From NCBI GenBank assembly GCA_932521035.1, contig OW051492.1, positions 2,108,001 through 2,172,000 on the forward strand: a stretch of 64,000 bases of DNA, in the 5' to 3' direction. The notes beneath the pieces are model-generated. The model was not told the origin of the DNA, made no database searches, and saw nothing but the letters and a program-made list of their open reading frames with translations. The position numbers were made by a program, and so were the translations under genes. Positions 45,279 through 56,619 of this stretch are shown piece by piece. Numbering within the stretch: position 1 is the stretch's first letter; every line of letters begins with the position of its first letter. The stretch is from Oscheius dolichura. Its lineage: Eukaryota > Nematoda > Chromadorea > Rhabditida > Rhabditidae.

Positions 45279-46994
45279 TTATCGTATAAGGAGGTAGCAG
45301 AGCATAACAATGAAATTAGCCAGCTGGAAAAGTACCAAAAATATCAGATCCAAGCGGTCGAACTGTTTGACCCAGTAGAGGCGAAGCTCTTCTCTGGCTT
45401 CCCTCGTTCGAATATAATACACGACATCCTGGAACAGAAAATACCGTACTCTTTTCTTCCTGTGGCTAGTTATTTAATAACCATTCCAGAATTGCCAGAA
45501 AGCCTACCTCCAGTGTCCTGTACATTTCATCCTGGCTCCTGACGCCGTCGGCCGATCGCAACGCTCTCAATCCGAGTTTCCCTTTCTGAAATTTCTCTCT
45601 TTCCCTCCTTTTACAGCTGAAAACTGACCAAATAAGCGTGGAATTGGGTCCTGGCCCTGTCTAGGGGCAGAATCCTCCGGGTGCTGACTCTCTGATGGGC
45701 GAAGAGGAGAATGATAGTGATGATCACGGCCAGCCCGCAGATGAGACACTCGGCCAAGACGAAACCTCCTGGTATTTGAATATATCCCCTTCCCACCGAA
45801 TGTCCTACCCAATTGGGGGAGGTTAGCCGACTTGGGCATCTCGTCCCCGACGATGTTTAGCATAACAGCCAGGGAGAGCAGCGTCGTCAGTCCCAGTGTC
45901 ACCCTCTCCACTCGGTTGCCGTCGTTGTCGAAGGGGGTGAAGAAGCCGACCAGGGAGAGGGTGGTCACGATGAAGGTCGGGATGAAGATGACGCAGATGT
46001 AATAGGTTGTGTGGCGGCGGATGGAGACAGAATATTCTAATTCCTGAAGAAGGGAGGGAGTTAGCCGGGAGGGGGGACTAGAACTGACCGAGAAGGTGGA
46101 GCCATCCGTGTCGTTCGTATCCAAGTCGGCTACTTTTAGGCTGAGGAGATCCCATTCACTGTTGCCGGTGTACTGAAAAGGTTTCTGTCTTATTTGGGGA
46201 GGGGAATCTCTTGTAATGAAGCTCAAAAAACTCACATCTGGCTTGGAATAATTGAAGAGCCAATCGGGTGCCTCGATGTCTATCTCCGTCTTCGCATAGA
46301 CCCAGGAGGACATTTTAATTGTACAGGTCTGTGTGTCGAAAGGGAAGTGGTTCATCTGAATCTCCCCCTTGTCAGCCGCCTCTCCCCTCTCTTACATTCA
46401 TAGAACACCTCGTTGTATAAATAGCCGGGCTGGACTTCAACACGGAGCCGTCGCTGCTAATCGTGATCAGTCGCTGTTCTTCCGGGATCACATCGGATTG
46501 GGTGATACTGTTGTAGACTGTGACATCCGGTCGCCAGACGTCGGTCTCGTGGACTACCAGGGTGTCTTTGCCTCCGAAGAGGGCCGGGTTCCAGGAGAGG
46601 GCAGAATCTACCCATTGCTGAACGGGGAAGAGAATTTAAAAAACTGTGTGGCATTGCCAATGAATTCTTTAGGTTCCGAAACGAAGAGAAAAAATTTTTT
46701 AAAGAAACAGCGGCAGTTATGAGCCGCCTGGTGGGATCGGGGCATTTTTGGAAGAGACGCGCCAATTTTATTTTCCCTCACCATTTCAAAATCTCCCGAA
46801 AATACCATAGACTCTTTTGTTTGATCCACAGACAACAAGGTGAAGAATCTCAAAGCGACAAGGATTTCTAGAGAAAAAAAATATTAGGAGAAAATATCAG
46901 AACCTACCCATGGCTCCGACAGTATCCGGTCGGACGTTCTTATTGTAATTGGTTCCGAGAATTTGTTGATAAATATTGTATTCATCACTCGTCA
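45279..46994 (-). CDS. Cys-loop ligand-gated ion channel subunit (5' end unresolved)
   Basis: Nine exons join in frame: 46908-46994, 46782-46867, 46396-46617, 46236-46355, 46089-46172, 45809-46043, 45629-45768, 45508-45585 and 45279-45428 (about 400 aa). The ligand domain has TDVWRPDVTVYNS and the Cys-loop with exactly 13 residues between cysteines and FPFDTQ inside it. M1 is CVIFIPTFIVTTLSLVGFF. M2 is preceded by VERVTLGLTTLLSLAVML, with Glu at the -1' position, which favours cation selectivity. M3 and M4 are separated by a short loop. There is no vicinal Cys pair in loop C, so this is a non-alpha type subunit. The signal peptide exon was not found. The first listed exon needs one base from upstream, and 47036-47106 may be part of it. 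Confidence 0.85.
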
Positions 46995-47035
46995 CTGAAC
47001 TTATTATGAAGAAAAAGGGGAAAAATTAGACTCAC

Positions 47036-47420
47036 TCCCACGTGGAGGATGCCCGGCCGGGTGATGGTTGCCAGGGGAAGCTCATCTTCTATGCGGAACT
47101 GACGCGCTTGAAACAAGAGACAAATAGGGAAGGGGGCAGATCAAAAGAGAGGAGGACTCTAAAGAGTACTTTTTGGCAGGTGGCCGGCCACAGAAGTTTG
47201 GATCTCGAACGAACTCCTCTTTCATAGAAGACGAGGAGGATGAGGACGAAAAGGTGAAGAGCGATGAAGGGAGGATGAGAAAGACCAGAACTAGAACTAA
47301 AACAACAAGGGAATGGAAGGAGAAAGAGCAGGAAGAAGAGGACGACAAGTAACGGGCAGTTCTGAGAAGGTTGGTGTAATGTAGAAAAATAATGAATAAG
47401 GGGATCAGCAAATGCACATG
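47036..47420 (-). other. Possible 5' exons of the channel gene
   Basis: An open frame bounded by a TTTCAAG acceptor and a GTGAGT donor (47036-47106) ends 41 nt before the first confirmed channel exon. Its frame does not match cleanly: one reading creates an ATG exactly at the splice junction, another keeps a longer frame but breaks the phase. Further upstream, 47417-47170 has a hydrophobic N-terminal reading (MHLLIPLFIIFL) that could be the signal peptide. The true start remains open. Confidence 0.3.
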
Positions 47421-47548
47421 CTACATGTCCGATTGACTAAATTTACAAATAAGTACGTATACGAATATTTCATATCTGTGCTATAAGAAAAACGAATAAA
47501 TTAGATATCTAAATGTAAAAAAATGATTTAAAAAACAATTACAGAAAA

Positions 47549-49666
47549 TTATTCAAATAAAGACGAAGGATCGAAGTTTAACTCTTGAGGAACTGGGTTT
47601 GATAGTTGTTCCAAGCCTATAAATTTCCATCAGTTTGCTTTGCTCAATAGAAAAAAAAACCTCGGAAAAACGAGATGTCTCCTGGACTGCTGACGGCGGC
47701 ATTATTAATCCAATCGTTATCTTCCCATATATTTCCATTAATTTCGACAGGAGCTAGTGTACGCTAAAAGCTTACTTGTAAAAAAAATCAGCAACAAATT
47801 ACCTGACTAGTAGGAGCAGAGGTTTCAACTTCATCCGACTCTGAATCACCGATGTGTAGTTCTTCGATTAGAGTTTTATTGAACTGTTTCTCTCTTTCTG
47901 GAGTTGGAGGAGGACTCATATTATACATTTCTTGTATACAAGATGGTCTAAATTCTATTTGAACAAAAAAAGAATGAAATACATACTGATCAGGCTGGAA
48001 TAAATTCTCCGTTGCAAGATCTCCGAATCTCTCATCTTGCGTGAATGTATTGTATTGAAGGCGTGTTGTTCTGTTAAGGAGATCTTTCAATGGCTAAAAA
48101 GGCTATTACAAAGAGAAAAAGAAAGTCTAACTGCTTGATCTCTGTTATTGCTTGATAGAAGTGTCTTTATGCTAGTTTTTAGAAGATCCCGGGCTGTGGC
48201 TCCATATCTATAATTATTGTCTTGCTACAATAGCACACATACCTCTCATTGGAATCATCCTTCAAGAGTATCTTTGGTACAGCAACCAGTATTCTCTCGG
48301 CAACTCTTTGTGAAGGATAATTAATTTCCGGATCTCTAAAATGTCATTACTTTGAACTCGAAAACCTAACTCTTCCGGAACCGGACTTGGTTGATATAAA
48401 GCCGTCGGTAGCGCCATTGGACTCGGTACATTAGGGCTTTTAAAATTATCCACATAATTATTAAATTTTTCACAATTTCTCAAGGCACTGTATGAACCAC
48501 CAGACGAAGATAATGGAGATTCTTCTACAATTCTGCGTGCCATTATCACAGGCTTATATCCTGAAACAAAATATAACAACGACGTCAAGGACTCACCGCT
48601 GGCAAACATGCTGGGCATCTCTGGTGAGGGTGCAGCAGACCGCCGATATGATTTTTCTCTTTCATGAGTAGAAAAGTAATCAAACGGTTTCCGTAGTCTA
48701 AAATGGCTAATGAAATAAAAAATAAAGATTATACTTTTCATTCCGATCATAGAAATCTATCCGTCGATTATCATATACATGGTGGACGCTGCTCCCGCGT
48801 CTTCTATGGTCATCTCGATGGTGATGTTCGTAATAATTGTTACGTCGTATTTCTTGACTTTGCCCTCTTGAAAATTATTACGATTGGTACTAAAAATAAT
48901 AAATACCTATAATCCCGTCTCTCCCTGTGATCTTGATAGTGATTATTGGGTCGGCGGAACTTGTCATATTTCCTAGGCGACCGACGATCCTTGAAATGTA
49001 TTTGATACCGTACAAATACTACACTTACATCATAATCTCTTCTTCTACTTCTAGCGTTATCGTCTTGGGAATATCTATGGCGTGGCTGTGTAAATTGATC
49101 CCGCATATCCATGTCGCGCCTATCCTGAGAAACACACGACTATAAGAACAAAAACTGCAAACGTAGTTGCGATTTCCATGTTGTGTATTTCTCCATACTT
49201 GGTCTAAAGAAGGTCTCACAAATTCCACGGATTCATTTGGGGCCACAATACCGGCTACTTGATTTTGTATCTAGATATTGTCTATAATCATTTCACCGAA
49301 CAAAGCTTACATTTCGACGCATAGTCGGAGAAAGATTATTTATTACTAGACTTGATTCTTTTGCATTACGGAATAAACCTTCCTTGTGTGTAATTCTTTT
49401 CTAAAAGTGGTCAGTATGACAATGATAATAAAACTAACGTCAGTTACTTTAATCCTTTTTTCGAATTCTTCTCTATCACCACCATGTTCACGTGGTTTGT
49501 AATTACGATCTAAAAATGTATTGAGTTAAAACACCTTGCATAAAAACATACCTGATCTATCACATATAGTTCGAACAGCCTTTGAATCCATTCCCCATGG
49601 TTGGCCATCCCATTTTCGTTTACCACGGCCACGGCCATCCCATTTGATGTGAGTATGTTTTGACAT
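47549..49666 (-). CDS. Arg/Asp-rich protein of unknown function, 15 exons (517 aa)
   Basis: Fifteen short exons joined by mostly 35-50-nt introns give one continuous 517-residue frame. The exons are 49552-49666, 49439-49509, 49311-49400, 49163-49270, 49029-49124, 48907-48989, 48735-48866, 48597-48697, 48371-48560, 48243-48335, 48132-48207, 47987-48093, 47803-47947, 47661-47763 and 47549-47592. The N-terminus has two KWDG repeats (IKWDGRGRGKRKWDGQPWG). Residues 125-240 are rich in Arg, Asp, Tyr and His with RRD/DRR pairs, like RNA-binding or speckle proteins. The C-terminal part is mostly polar with short helical pieces (RDLLKTSIKTLL, PLKDLLNR). I do not recognise the family. Base composition is more AT-rich than the flanks, as for its divergent neighbour. 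Confidence 0.72.
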
Positions 49667-50046
49667 TTCTCTAAATGGAAGATAGCTTTGTTTCAAAGAT
49701 GAGATGGTACAGAACAACATCGAGAGTAGTACACAGAAGAAGAAAAAAGATGGGAGGTGGAAAAGGAAAAAAAAGAAAATAAAAACGAAATCGGTTTTTT
49801 TTGTTAAAGTTTTCATGCCGGCAAAATCCTGATTTGAAAACATCACATTCTCTTCCTTTTCTCCTGTTTTGTTTTCTGTTGCTTTTTTTTCTTTTGCAGG
49901 TGTTTGCTTCTGTTTTTTCTCTTGAAAATCATAAAATACAGGTGAAAAGTGTGGAAAATCTTATTGTAAACGGTCGCAGTCATTGACAATCTCTATCTCT
50001 GCTGTCAATAACTTTTGAAAACAGATCAAACAATTTTAGATGCAAG
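49667..50046. promoter_or_regulatory. Intergenic region between divergent genes
   Basis: About 380 bp of T-rich sequence lies between the ATGs of the Arg/Asp-rich gene and cardiolipin synthase, so it must carry both promoters. No clear TATA box was seen. Confidence 0.5.
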
Positions 50047-51047
50047 ATGCAGCATTATTGTTTACGTGCACGTCCTATCGTACAATCTTGGAGGACAACA
50101 TATGCAAGGATTTATTTACAACAAGCTTTTTCACCGTTGCTAAAATCCAATGATGCATTTCTCATTAAACATGCATAGTAAGTAGCGTTCTCCTATTCTA
50201 ATTTAGCCGTGTTCAGTCCATCTCTTATTCAGCCGTATTCTAGTCAAGTTTATGATTTCAACGACCGGAAGATAGTTACCATTCCAAATGTTTTGTCTTT
50301 AACTAGGTAACATTCGTTAGATTACATTTGTTACATGAATGTTAGAATAGTCATTACACCTGTTATTGGGTATCTAGTCACAAAACAAGAATTCACACCA
50401 GCTTTTTCACTTTTTATATTTGCAGGATTAACAGATTTGGTAAGTGTATTTATAGAATGGTAACGGTTAGTTTAGGCAGATGGGTATATTGCACGAACTT
50501 TCAAAGGCCAGAAATCTTTATTGGGATCAGTTTTGGATCCAGTAGCCGATAAATTTCTTGTCAGCGTAATGTTTATTACTATGTGTGCCAGCAATCTTGT
50601 TCCAGGTTCGTCCTGCTTACAATTTGAAATAATTTACATGCTTTAGTACCTTTGACAGTCATAATACTTGTACGTGATGTTTGCCTAGTTTCTGGTGGAA
50701 TTTATAAGCGGTATAAAACAATGGACGCTCCTCATACTCTAAAAAGGTAACCATTATTGCTGCAGTATTATATAGAATGCAGGTTTTTCGATCCAAGAAT
50801 ATCATCTGTGCAGATAGTTCCTACACTAGTAGGCAAATGTAACACGGTTCTTCAACTTAGTGTCGTAGCTCTTTCACTAGCAAACGCTGTATTCAATTTT
50901 GGACAACCATATGAAAGTCTCTCCGATGTTTTAACGTAAGTATTAGTAAATACACTGTAATAATGTTTTTCTAGTTGGGCAACGGCAGCTACAACAATCG
51001 TTTCTGGGCTTCAGTATGCAAGAGGAAGTGCCTTCAGAAGAGTGTAA
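50047..51047 (+). CDS. crls-1: Cardiolipin synthase, mitochondrial
   Basis: Seven exons join in frame to 247 residues: 50047-50177, 50244-50306, 50346-50439, 50476-50605, 50647-50746, 50783-50935 and 50975-51047. The N-terminus is Arg-rich and amphipathic without acidic residues for 30 residues, as expected of a mitochondrial presequence. The CDP-alcohol phosphatidyltransferase signature is complete: [20 protein letters not shown] followed by PVAD, giving D-G-x2-A-R-x8-G-x3-D-x3-D. The preceding [19 protein letters not shown] is typical of the family. The enzyme joins CDP-diacylglycerol and phosphatidylglycerol to form cardiolipin in the inner mitochondrial membrane. Several hydrophobic segments follow the signature. 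The length is slightly short for the family. Symbol given by orthology with nematode crls-1. Confidence 0.9.
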
Positions 51048-51105
51048 AAATATATAAATTCTTTTATTTTGTACCCATTTTACTAAAACACCTAGCAACC
51101 TTGAT

Positions 51106-51567
51106 TTAGTGGAGGGCTACAAGATGTGTTGCCTGTTGTTCTCCGCTCCACGGTTTGTGCTCATGTTTATGTAACTTCAGTGATCTCAACGGCTTTGGAT
51201 TTAATCTTGAAAATGGAAAATCTGGTCCTATAGGATACAGTAATTGAGAAAAGGCTGCAGTCCATTCCGCCTCCCTTGCAGAAGTAACAAGCCCCACTAA
51301 ATTGCTCTCTTTTGTGCCCCCCGAGAAAATTCTCTAAAAAATTGCCCAAATTGATCTTTATTAGGAAATCATAGTTACATACTGAAAATAGAGCTCTCTT
51401 CTCAGAATCCAAAAGAGATAGAAGGCTCTGTAGAAGTGACAGACTCCGTAGAGGGGAAAAGTCTCTTCTCGCCCTCGGCTGGAACAGGTCAGACAGGAGA
51501 AGGAGTAGAAGGCGGATGGAGAAGACCAGAATGAGAAAGAACAGGGAACGAGCGGAGAGGACGAGAA
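51106..51567 (-). CDS. Partial gene model, possible secreted or membrane protein
   Basis: Exon 51106-51333 (76 codons with stop) joins in phase 0 to an upstream frame ending at 51383 (GTATGT donor, TTTTTTAG acceptor). The upstream frame is very hydrophobic (SLFFLILVFSIRLLLLLLSD), like a signal peptide or anchor. It has no ATG before a stop codon, so at least one more 5' exon would be needed. The C-terminus is basic and polar (LKLHKHEHKPWSGEQQ). It converges with cardiolipin synthase, whose stop is only 60 bp away. No family recognised. Confidence 0.35.
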
Positions 51568-51599
51568 GGCTGATTTGCCATTCTCACAAGGGACTCTTT

Positions 51600-52265
51600 C
51601 CTCTCCAATTTACTCGAATTAAAGTTATGGATTTTATTGAAATACACACTATTTTATTTTTTTTAGTGAGTAGTATTATGGCTGGAATACAATGTGTATA
51701 AATAATAATAATAAAACAAAATAAATAATGTGGATATATATTTTTCCAGTAGAATATCACAGATATCATGGGTTCAGGAGTGGATGGGGGTGGGATTGCC
51801 TCAGGCACAGAGAGAGAATCTCACCAGAACGGGGCGGGGTTATAGTGCTATTAACTGACCTCTAATAATAATAATATAGTATATATACCTGAATATCAGG
51901 GGGGAGAACAGTGTGTGACGCGTGGGGGAAAGAAACGGTAGTGGGAAGTAGAAAGAATTATGGATGGGGGAAAGACAAAGCGAAAGGAAGGATAGCGTCA
52001 CCCGGTTCAGCTTATTACAGAGCACTTGGTAGAGAGAGAGAGCGAAGGAAAGGGGGATTATTATTCAGAGTGAGCACGAGATTCAACAACACAATTAGAT
52101 ACAGTAATCCACTCTTCTATGAAGGGAAACGACTAAAAATAAGAGATAAGAAAGAAATGGAAACACCCTGATTCTACGAATTGTTTGAATTTGTCCAATT
52201 TTAGGAGAAAAAACTGAGAAAATTACTCGAAAAATGATACTAGCCGTCGGGGAAAGACCGCGCGC
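51600..52265. other. No gene recognised
   Basis: AT-rich stretch with ATA/TAA repeats near 51700 and 51870. No exon found. Confidence 0.4.
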
Positions 52266-52267
52266 CT

Positions 52268-52354
52268 GCACCCGTAAAATCTCGGCAGCTGGCGGCTATT
52301 TGATAGGAGGCACCATTTCATCAGGCGCGCCAACTTCCGAGATCTTACGGGTGC
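52268..52354. repeat. Hairpin repeat, complete (copy 4, 87 bp)
   Basis: The left arm is GCACCCGTAAAATCTCGGCA. The right arm (52335-52354) reads TTCCGAGATCTTACGGGTGC. The centre is unrelated to other copies. A CGCGCGCC flank precedes it. Confidence 0.85.
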
Positions 52355-52547
52355 GGCGACGGGGACTTCTATCAACGGGAAAAGGGAACATTTTGCGGGA
52401 AAAGTCTCCTAAAATCGGTAGCTGTATAGATTACGGTAATAAATATGTGGAGCGCGAATAAATACAGGTTGCGAACGGAAAAATGCCCGGAATTGTTATT
52501 AAAATTAAAAAATTAGGGAGAAAGGGGGAGAACGAGAGGAAGAGAAA

Positions 52548-54224
52548 CTAATTGATGGTACGGAGACCAGACCGTGCACAGTACATGACGACATTCCAAT
52601 TCGAGAGGCAGACGAGGTCGTTCTTCTCGACGGAGCCGATGCGATCCCCCGAGGGCGCCACGTTACACATCCGAAGACAGCGGTCACCCACGCCGAGGTC
52701 GCCGGCCGACATCCCCAGGAACTCGCAACACGGCCGATTGTCCCGGTTCTGGTTGGCACAGTAGAGGATCGTCGACAGGTATTTCAGGTCACAGCCGTCG
52801 TTTTGGACCGCGGAGATGAGGGTCTCCGCCGCCACGTGCTCCCGATGCTCGTAGGTGCAGAGGGTCTGACAGCTGGGCGGGACCTGGAAAACGTTTTTTT
52901 ATAATAATTATACAATGGTTACTGTAGCGTTAAATAGAACGATTTTTACTGGTCTCGAAGGGAAAATGCTGTAGAAAGGCAAAAAAATGGGAAGGCCCGA
53001 GCTAGTTGCCCTTTGAACCGTCGTGGCCCCGTTTAGAAACTGCATCCGGGGAGATCGCTCCTCTTGGAATTATTTAAAGGACTAATAAAGTCTTGCCAAC
53101 TGTACGATATAGGTCTCAAGTGGAAGTAAGTTCAAATGACCCCAGTCAATCAGAAAACAGACCCAAAAGCCCGGAGGATGCCGGTGGGCCGCCGCCCCAG
53201 GGCGGAGGATCGTATTTTACGGAATTTCACCTTTTTTTGGGCATTTCAAAAGAATTTTGACGGATTTTCTTGCTTACTGTAGAGGTCTCGAATGGATTAA
53301 CAAACAAAAAAAGTCATTAAATAAAGAAATAGAGCGCCTAATCGGTGCGGGACGAGAGAGAGCCCCGTGGCAGTCCTCCTCTAGCCGGTTTCTAGTGATT
53401 TATGAATTTTAAAGGATTGTCAGGGGTCAGAATGTTGATATATAGGTTCCACAGGGAGTATATTGCATAAATAAATAAATGAAGCTGATCACAAGCGCAG
53501 ATTTTGGCTACAGTAATCCGAAAGACCCGGAGCTCTCCTGGTCACTGCGTCCCCTTACTGGGTACCAGAAAAGGGGGTGATAGTTCGAAATAAGCTGTTT
53601 TTTTACGGTAGGAGTAATCCAAAACGTACATGTTGTTCACAGCAAGACTTGAAGAGGTCGTCGACGACTTTCCTCGAGAGACAGGGCGAATACGGCGGCC
53701 GGCTCTTCTCGGTGCCGCATTCGCTGCTCAGGTCGGCGTCAGTGACCTCCGTGATCGGGTATTCCTTGCTCAACATCTTCGCGTCCCCGCTGTTCCCGGT
53801 GGGAGCCCGGCGGATGTCGCCTTTCTCGAAGAATCGCTCCTCAGCAGGGGCTTCTCCATAAGAGAGGGCACCGCGGGCCGGCGCCTCCTCCACCTGGCTG
53901 GCCGCCGCCTTGTGGGGTTTGGTCTTCGGATGGGGCGTCTCTTCTTCTTTCTCGCCTTTTTTCTCCGTAATTGTCTCGTATTTATCTAATTTATGAGGGC
54001 ATTTTTCCGTTACGTAGTCTACACAGCCGGATAGACATTTATCTGAAAATGGCTGAGTTATTTAGAGGGAAGAAGATGAGTACAGTACCTAACACACGTT
54101 CAGTACAGCAGAGGACCTTGGGTAGAGAATGGCACTCGGGCAATTCATCGCCGCCAGCGGAGATTATAGGAGATACAGAGAGTAATAAGACGACGGCGAG
54201 GGGAAAAGCCCTGAAAATTGGCAA
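52548..54224 (-). CDS. Secreted protein with nematode DB cysteine module (294 aa)
   Basis: Exons 54089-54224, 53630-54042 and 52548-52883 join in frame. Residues 1-22 are a signal peptide (FPLAVVLLLSVSPIISA). A first Cys cluster follows (CHSLPKVLCC, then CLSGCVDYVTEKC). A charged, probably disordered spacer spans about 65-160. The C-terminal half has the DB module pattern (Pfam DB, found in nematodes): FKSCCEQHVPPSCQTLC, then CDLKYLSTILYCANQNRDNR, PCC and CLRMC. These modules are extracellular and disulphide-rich; a biochemical role is not established. The intron between exons 2 and 3 is 746 nt, the others short. The paired Cys clusters suggest a duplicated or split module. Confidence 0.82.
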
Positions 54225-54249
54225 TATTCAATAGAAACATCAATTCCAA

Positions 54250-54925
54250 TTCATTTAGAGCACTCCAGGCAGTCGGCCACCCCCGTTGCACCTGTCCCTT
54301 GGCGGCCGCGCCCGTTCAAATTCAAATTTAAACTGGCAGAGCCCGGCTACAGTAATCATATCTACTAAATAACAGTGAGGAAGGCTAGGGTTCAAAATTA
54401 AACTGGAAGGAGAGAACCTAGGGAAGAAACAAGGCTCAAGCCTCCCCATTTCCAAGCCTGGAGTCTGCCCCCGGTGGCCAGTATCCTTAGGAGCTCCCAT
54501 AGAGCCAATTGGACTCATTTCAAGACTTTCAAGCGGTCTGGCTACTGTAACCTCAAGAATTCGATCTTGCCTCTAGAGCAGCCTGCCCCAATTTTGACTG
54601 AAACAAGGCAATCTCCTCGGAGGCCGCCGGGTGGCCAGGCAGGCCGTGGCTCAGGGGATTCGGCCACTGGGAACAGAAACTACCGAAAGGTATTCTCAAA
54701 TATTTCTGGGAGGGTCATGAGCCCCATTTTTAGTTGGAAAAGATCCCGGTTGGAGCCACCCAAGAGTCATATCCTGGATGGCCACCCCGGACATGGATGC
54801 GAGTACTGGGAGCCCATCTGCCGGCTAGCCGATTCCCGGGGAGATTCAATAAGAAACGGGCTACGGTAAGAAAGAGTGCCGAGGTCTGGAGAGGCTAACG
54901 CAAAAGACAGAATAAAACGTACCAG
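54250..54925. other. Intergenic, no gene recognised
   Basis: Contains GGCTACAGTAATC and GGCTACTGTAACC words and no supported exon. It separates the DB-domain gene from the Gly/Asn-rich gene; both are on the minus strand. Confidence 0.4.
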
Positions 54926-54929
54926 GTGT

Positions 54930-56599
54930 TCATTTTCTCGAGAAAAGTCCTCCGCCACTGGACGTCGAACAGCCGCAGCTTTGGCCGTTGAAGAAGGAGT
55001 TGGAATTGGAGAAGGAATCAAAAGGGCGGTCCTGGAAAAATGAGGTCAACTCTCTCTCTTTCTCTCTCTATTCCCTTCTCTTTGCTATTTCTCTTCTCCA
55101 GGAGGGAGGCTGGAGACAATGGAAAAGACGGGAGAGACGACGACCGAGCGGGTTTTCTCCCGGCCGTCGCTTTCACCCAGTTTCATTATCAGCCAGGTGA
55201 TAACATGGATTCTTATTTTCGTTTGGGATTTCTCCCCCCAGCCCCCCAGTTATGAAGGGGGCAGACTAGAACGAGGAGGGGTCTGGTCCAGCAGAAAATC
55301 AAGAACTTGTCGAGAACGAGTGCGCCCCCATGGCATAGGGGACAGGACCTGTGTGTCGTCCCGAGGAGACCCCCATGGCACATCAGGCAGACCGGATTAT
55401 AGGGAGGTGGGGAGGAGAGGAGTCATTACTCAAAGGCGATAGGGGGCAGGGGAGCCAATTTTGGAACCAGGGAGGGGTGGAGGATGAGAGGACATTAGCG
55501 CTAGTGAGCATTAGGAAGACGGGGCGGCAGGGACGCTGGGACCAGGTGAGGAGGACGAGCGGGGGCACACAGGCCAGTGGAGGGGGACGGCTCATAACTG
55601 AAGTCAAAAAAGAGGAGCCCGGTTTATCTAGGGAGGAGGATACTGTAAGGAAGTTCGGAATCCCCAGAACCTTGGTGTTTTATCCCAAGAGGACGATTAT
55701 GGGGTGCCTAGAAGGAGGGAGGATGGCTTCTAGGGGCACAGTACCGGTTTAAGTTCGGGAATACCCTGCCCTCCCCAGTTTATATAAAAAATTTTCACTT
55801 TAGAAAGCCTTAAATTATTAGAAAACTCACATTTTGTCGGTTGTTTCCGCCAAAAAGTCCGCCATTTCCCTGCTTGTCAAAAGAGGCATCTCCACTGATT
55901 CCACCGACTCCATGTGTTGACCTAGAATAATTATTATAATATAACAATATATCTACTGTTCTTCTTCTTATGTTAGTTTCTGTTTTTTTTCTCTCTAGTA
56001 GTCCAGCGATAACAAAGCCAACGGCTCCCGATCGCCTTCGTCGAGTGCGATCGTTTGCGGATCGGCGGCGGCCGACTGGTTCATTACGCCATGCCAGAAT
56101 CAAACCCGGGATCGGATTAAAAGGGGAGAGAAGAAGGTTTTTATGCCGCTGACGGTGTCCGAAAAGTCGGCTCTTATTTTATTGAAATTTGGCTGCGTAT
56201 GTCATTTGATACCCAGCCGAGAGGACGAGCTACTTGTCAGGCAGACAGTCTCCCGGCTCCCGGATTTTTCCCCTCTACTCGCACCCGTAAAATCTCGTCA
56301 GGAGAGAGAACATTAAGGAATAGCAGCTTTATAAGAAAAGGTATCAGCTGCCGAGATTTTAAGGCTGTGACCGCACCCAAATCAGCCGACGGTGGCTACT
56401 CTTCCCAGCGTCCTCCTGGCTGAGTATTAAACGCTATTTTTGTAAATTTAGCTACGTAGGGAAGGTGAGAAAGCGAAGAAGAAGACTGTACTTACCAGTT
56501 GCCGGATCCAGTACCAACAGCAAAGTTAGAAGCTCCGGTTTGTGGCTGCAAGTCAGAAAGGGCCAAAGCGGCACGAGGGCAAGGACTTTCGGGAAGCAT
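54930..56599 (-). CDS. Small Gly/Asn/Ser-rich protein (98 aa)
   Basis: Exons 56496-56599, 55831-55921 and 54930-55031 join in frame with good splice signals (GTAAGT donor, ATTCTAG and TTTTTCCAG acceptors). There is no signal peptide. The N-terminus MLPESPCPRAALALSDLQP is followed by low-complexity sequence rich in Gly, Asn, Ser and Phe (GLFGGNNRQ, FDSFSNSNSFFNG). Near the end is a CGC pair (QSCGCSTSSGGG). The composition is that of an intrinsically disordered protein. The introns are 574 and 799 nt, long for this window. No family recognised; the model rests on splice consistency alone. Confidence 0.5.
56281..56365. repeat. Hairpin repeat, degenerate (copy 5)
   Basis: The left arm GCACCCGTAAAATCTCGTCA starts at 56281. 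The right arm GCTGCCGAGATTTTAAGG is damaged after TTTTA, with a further GCACCC 15 bp on. It lies within the first intron of the Gly/Asn-rich gene. Confidence 0.7.
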
Positions 56600-56619
56600 C
56601 TTCAGGGAGGAGAGAGAAG

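Noticed and set aside
53577..53989. Plus-strand frames opposite the DB-domain gene
   Set aside because: Antisense shadows; the minus strand has a signal peptide, the DB cysteine pattern and matching splice phases.
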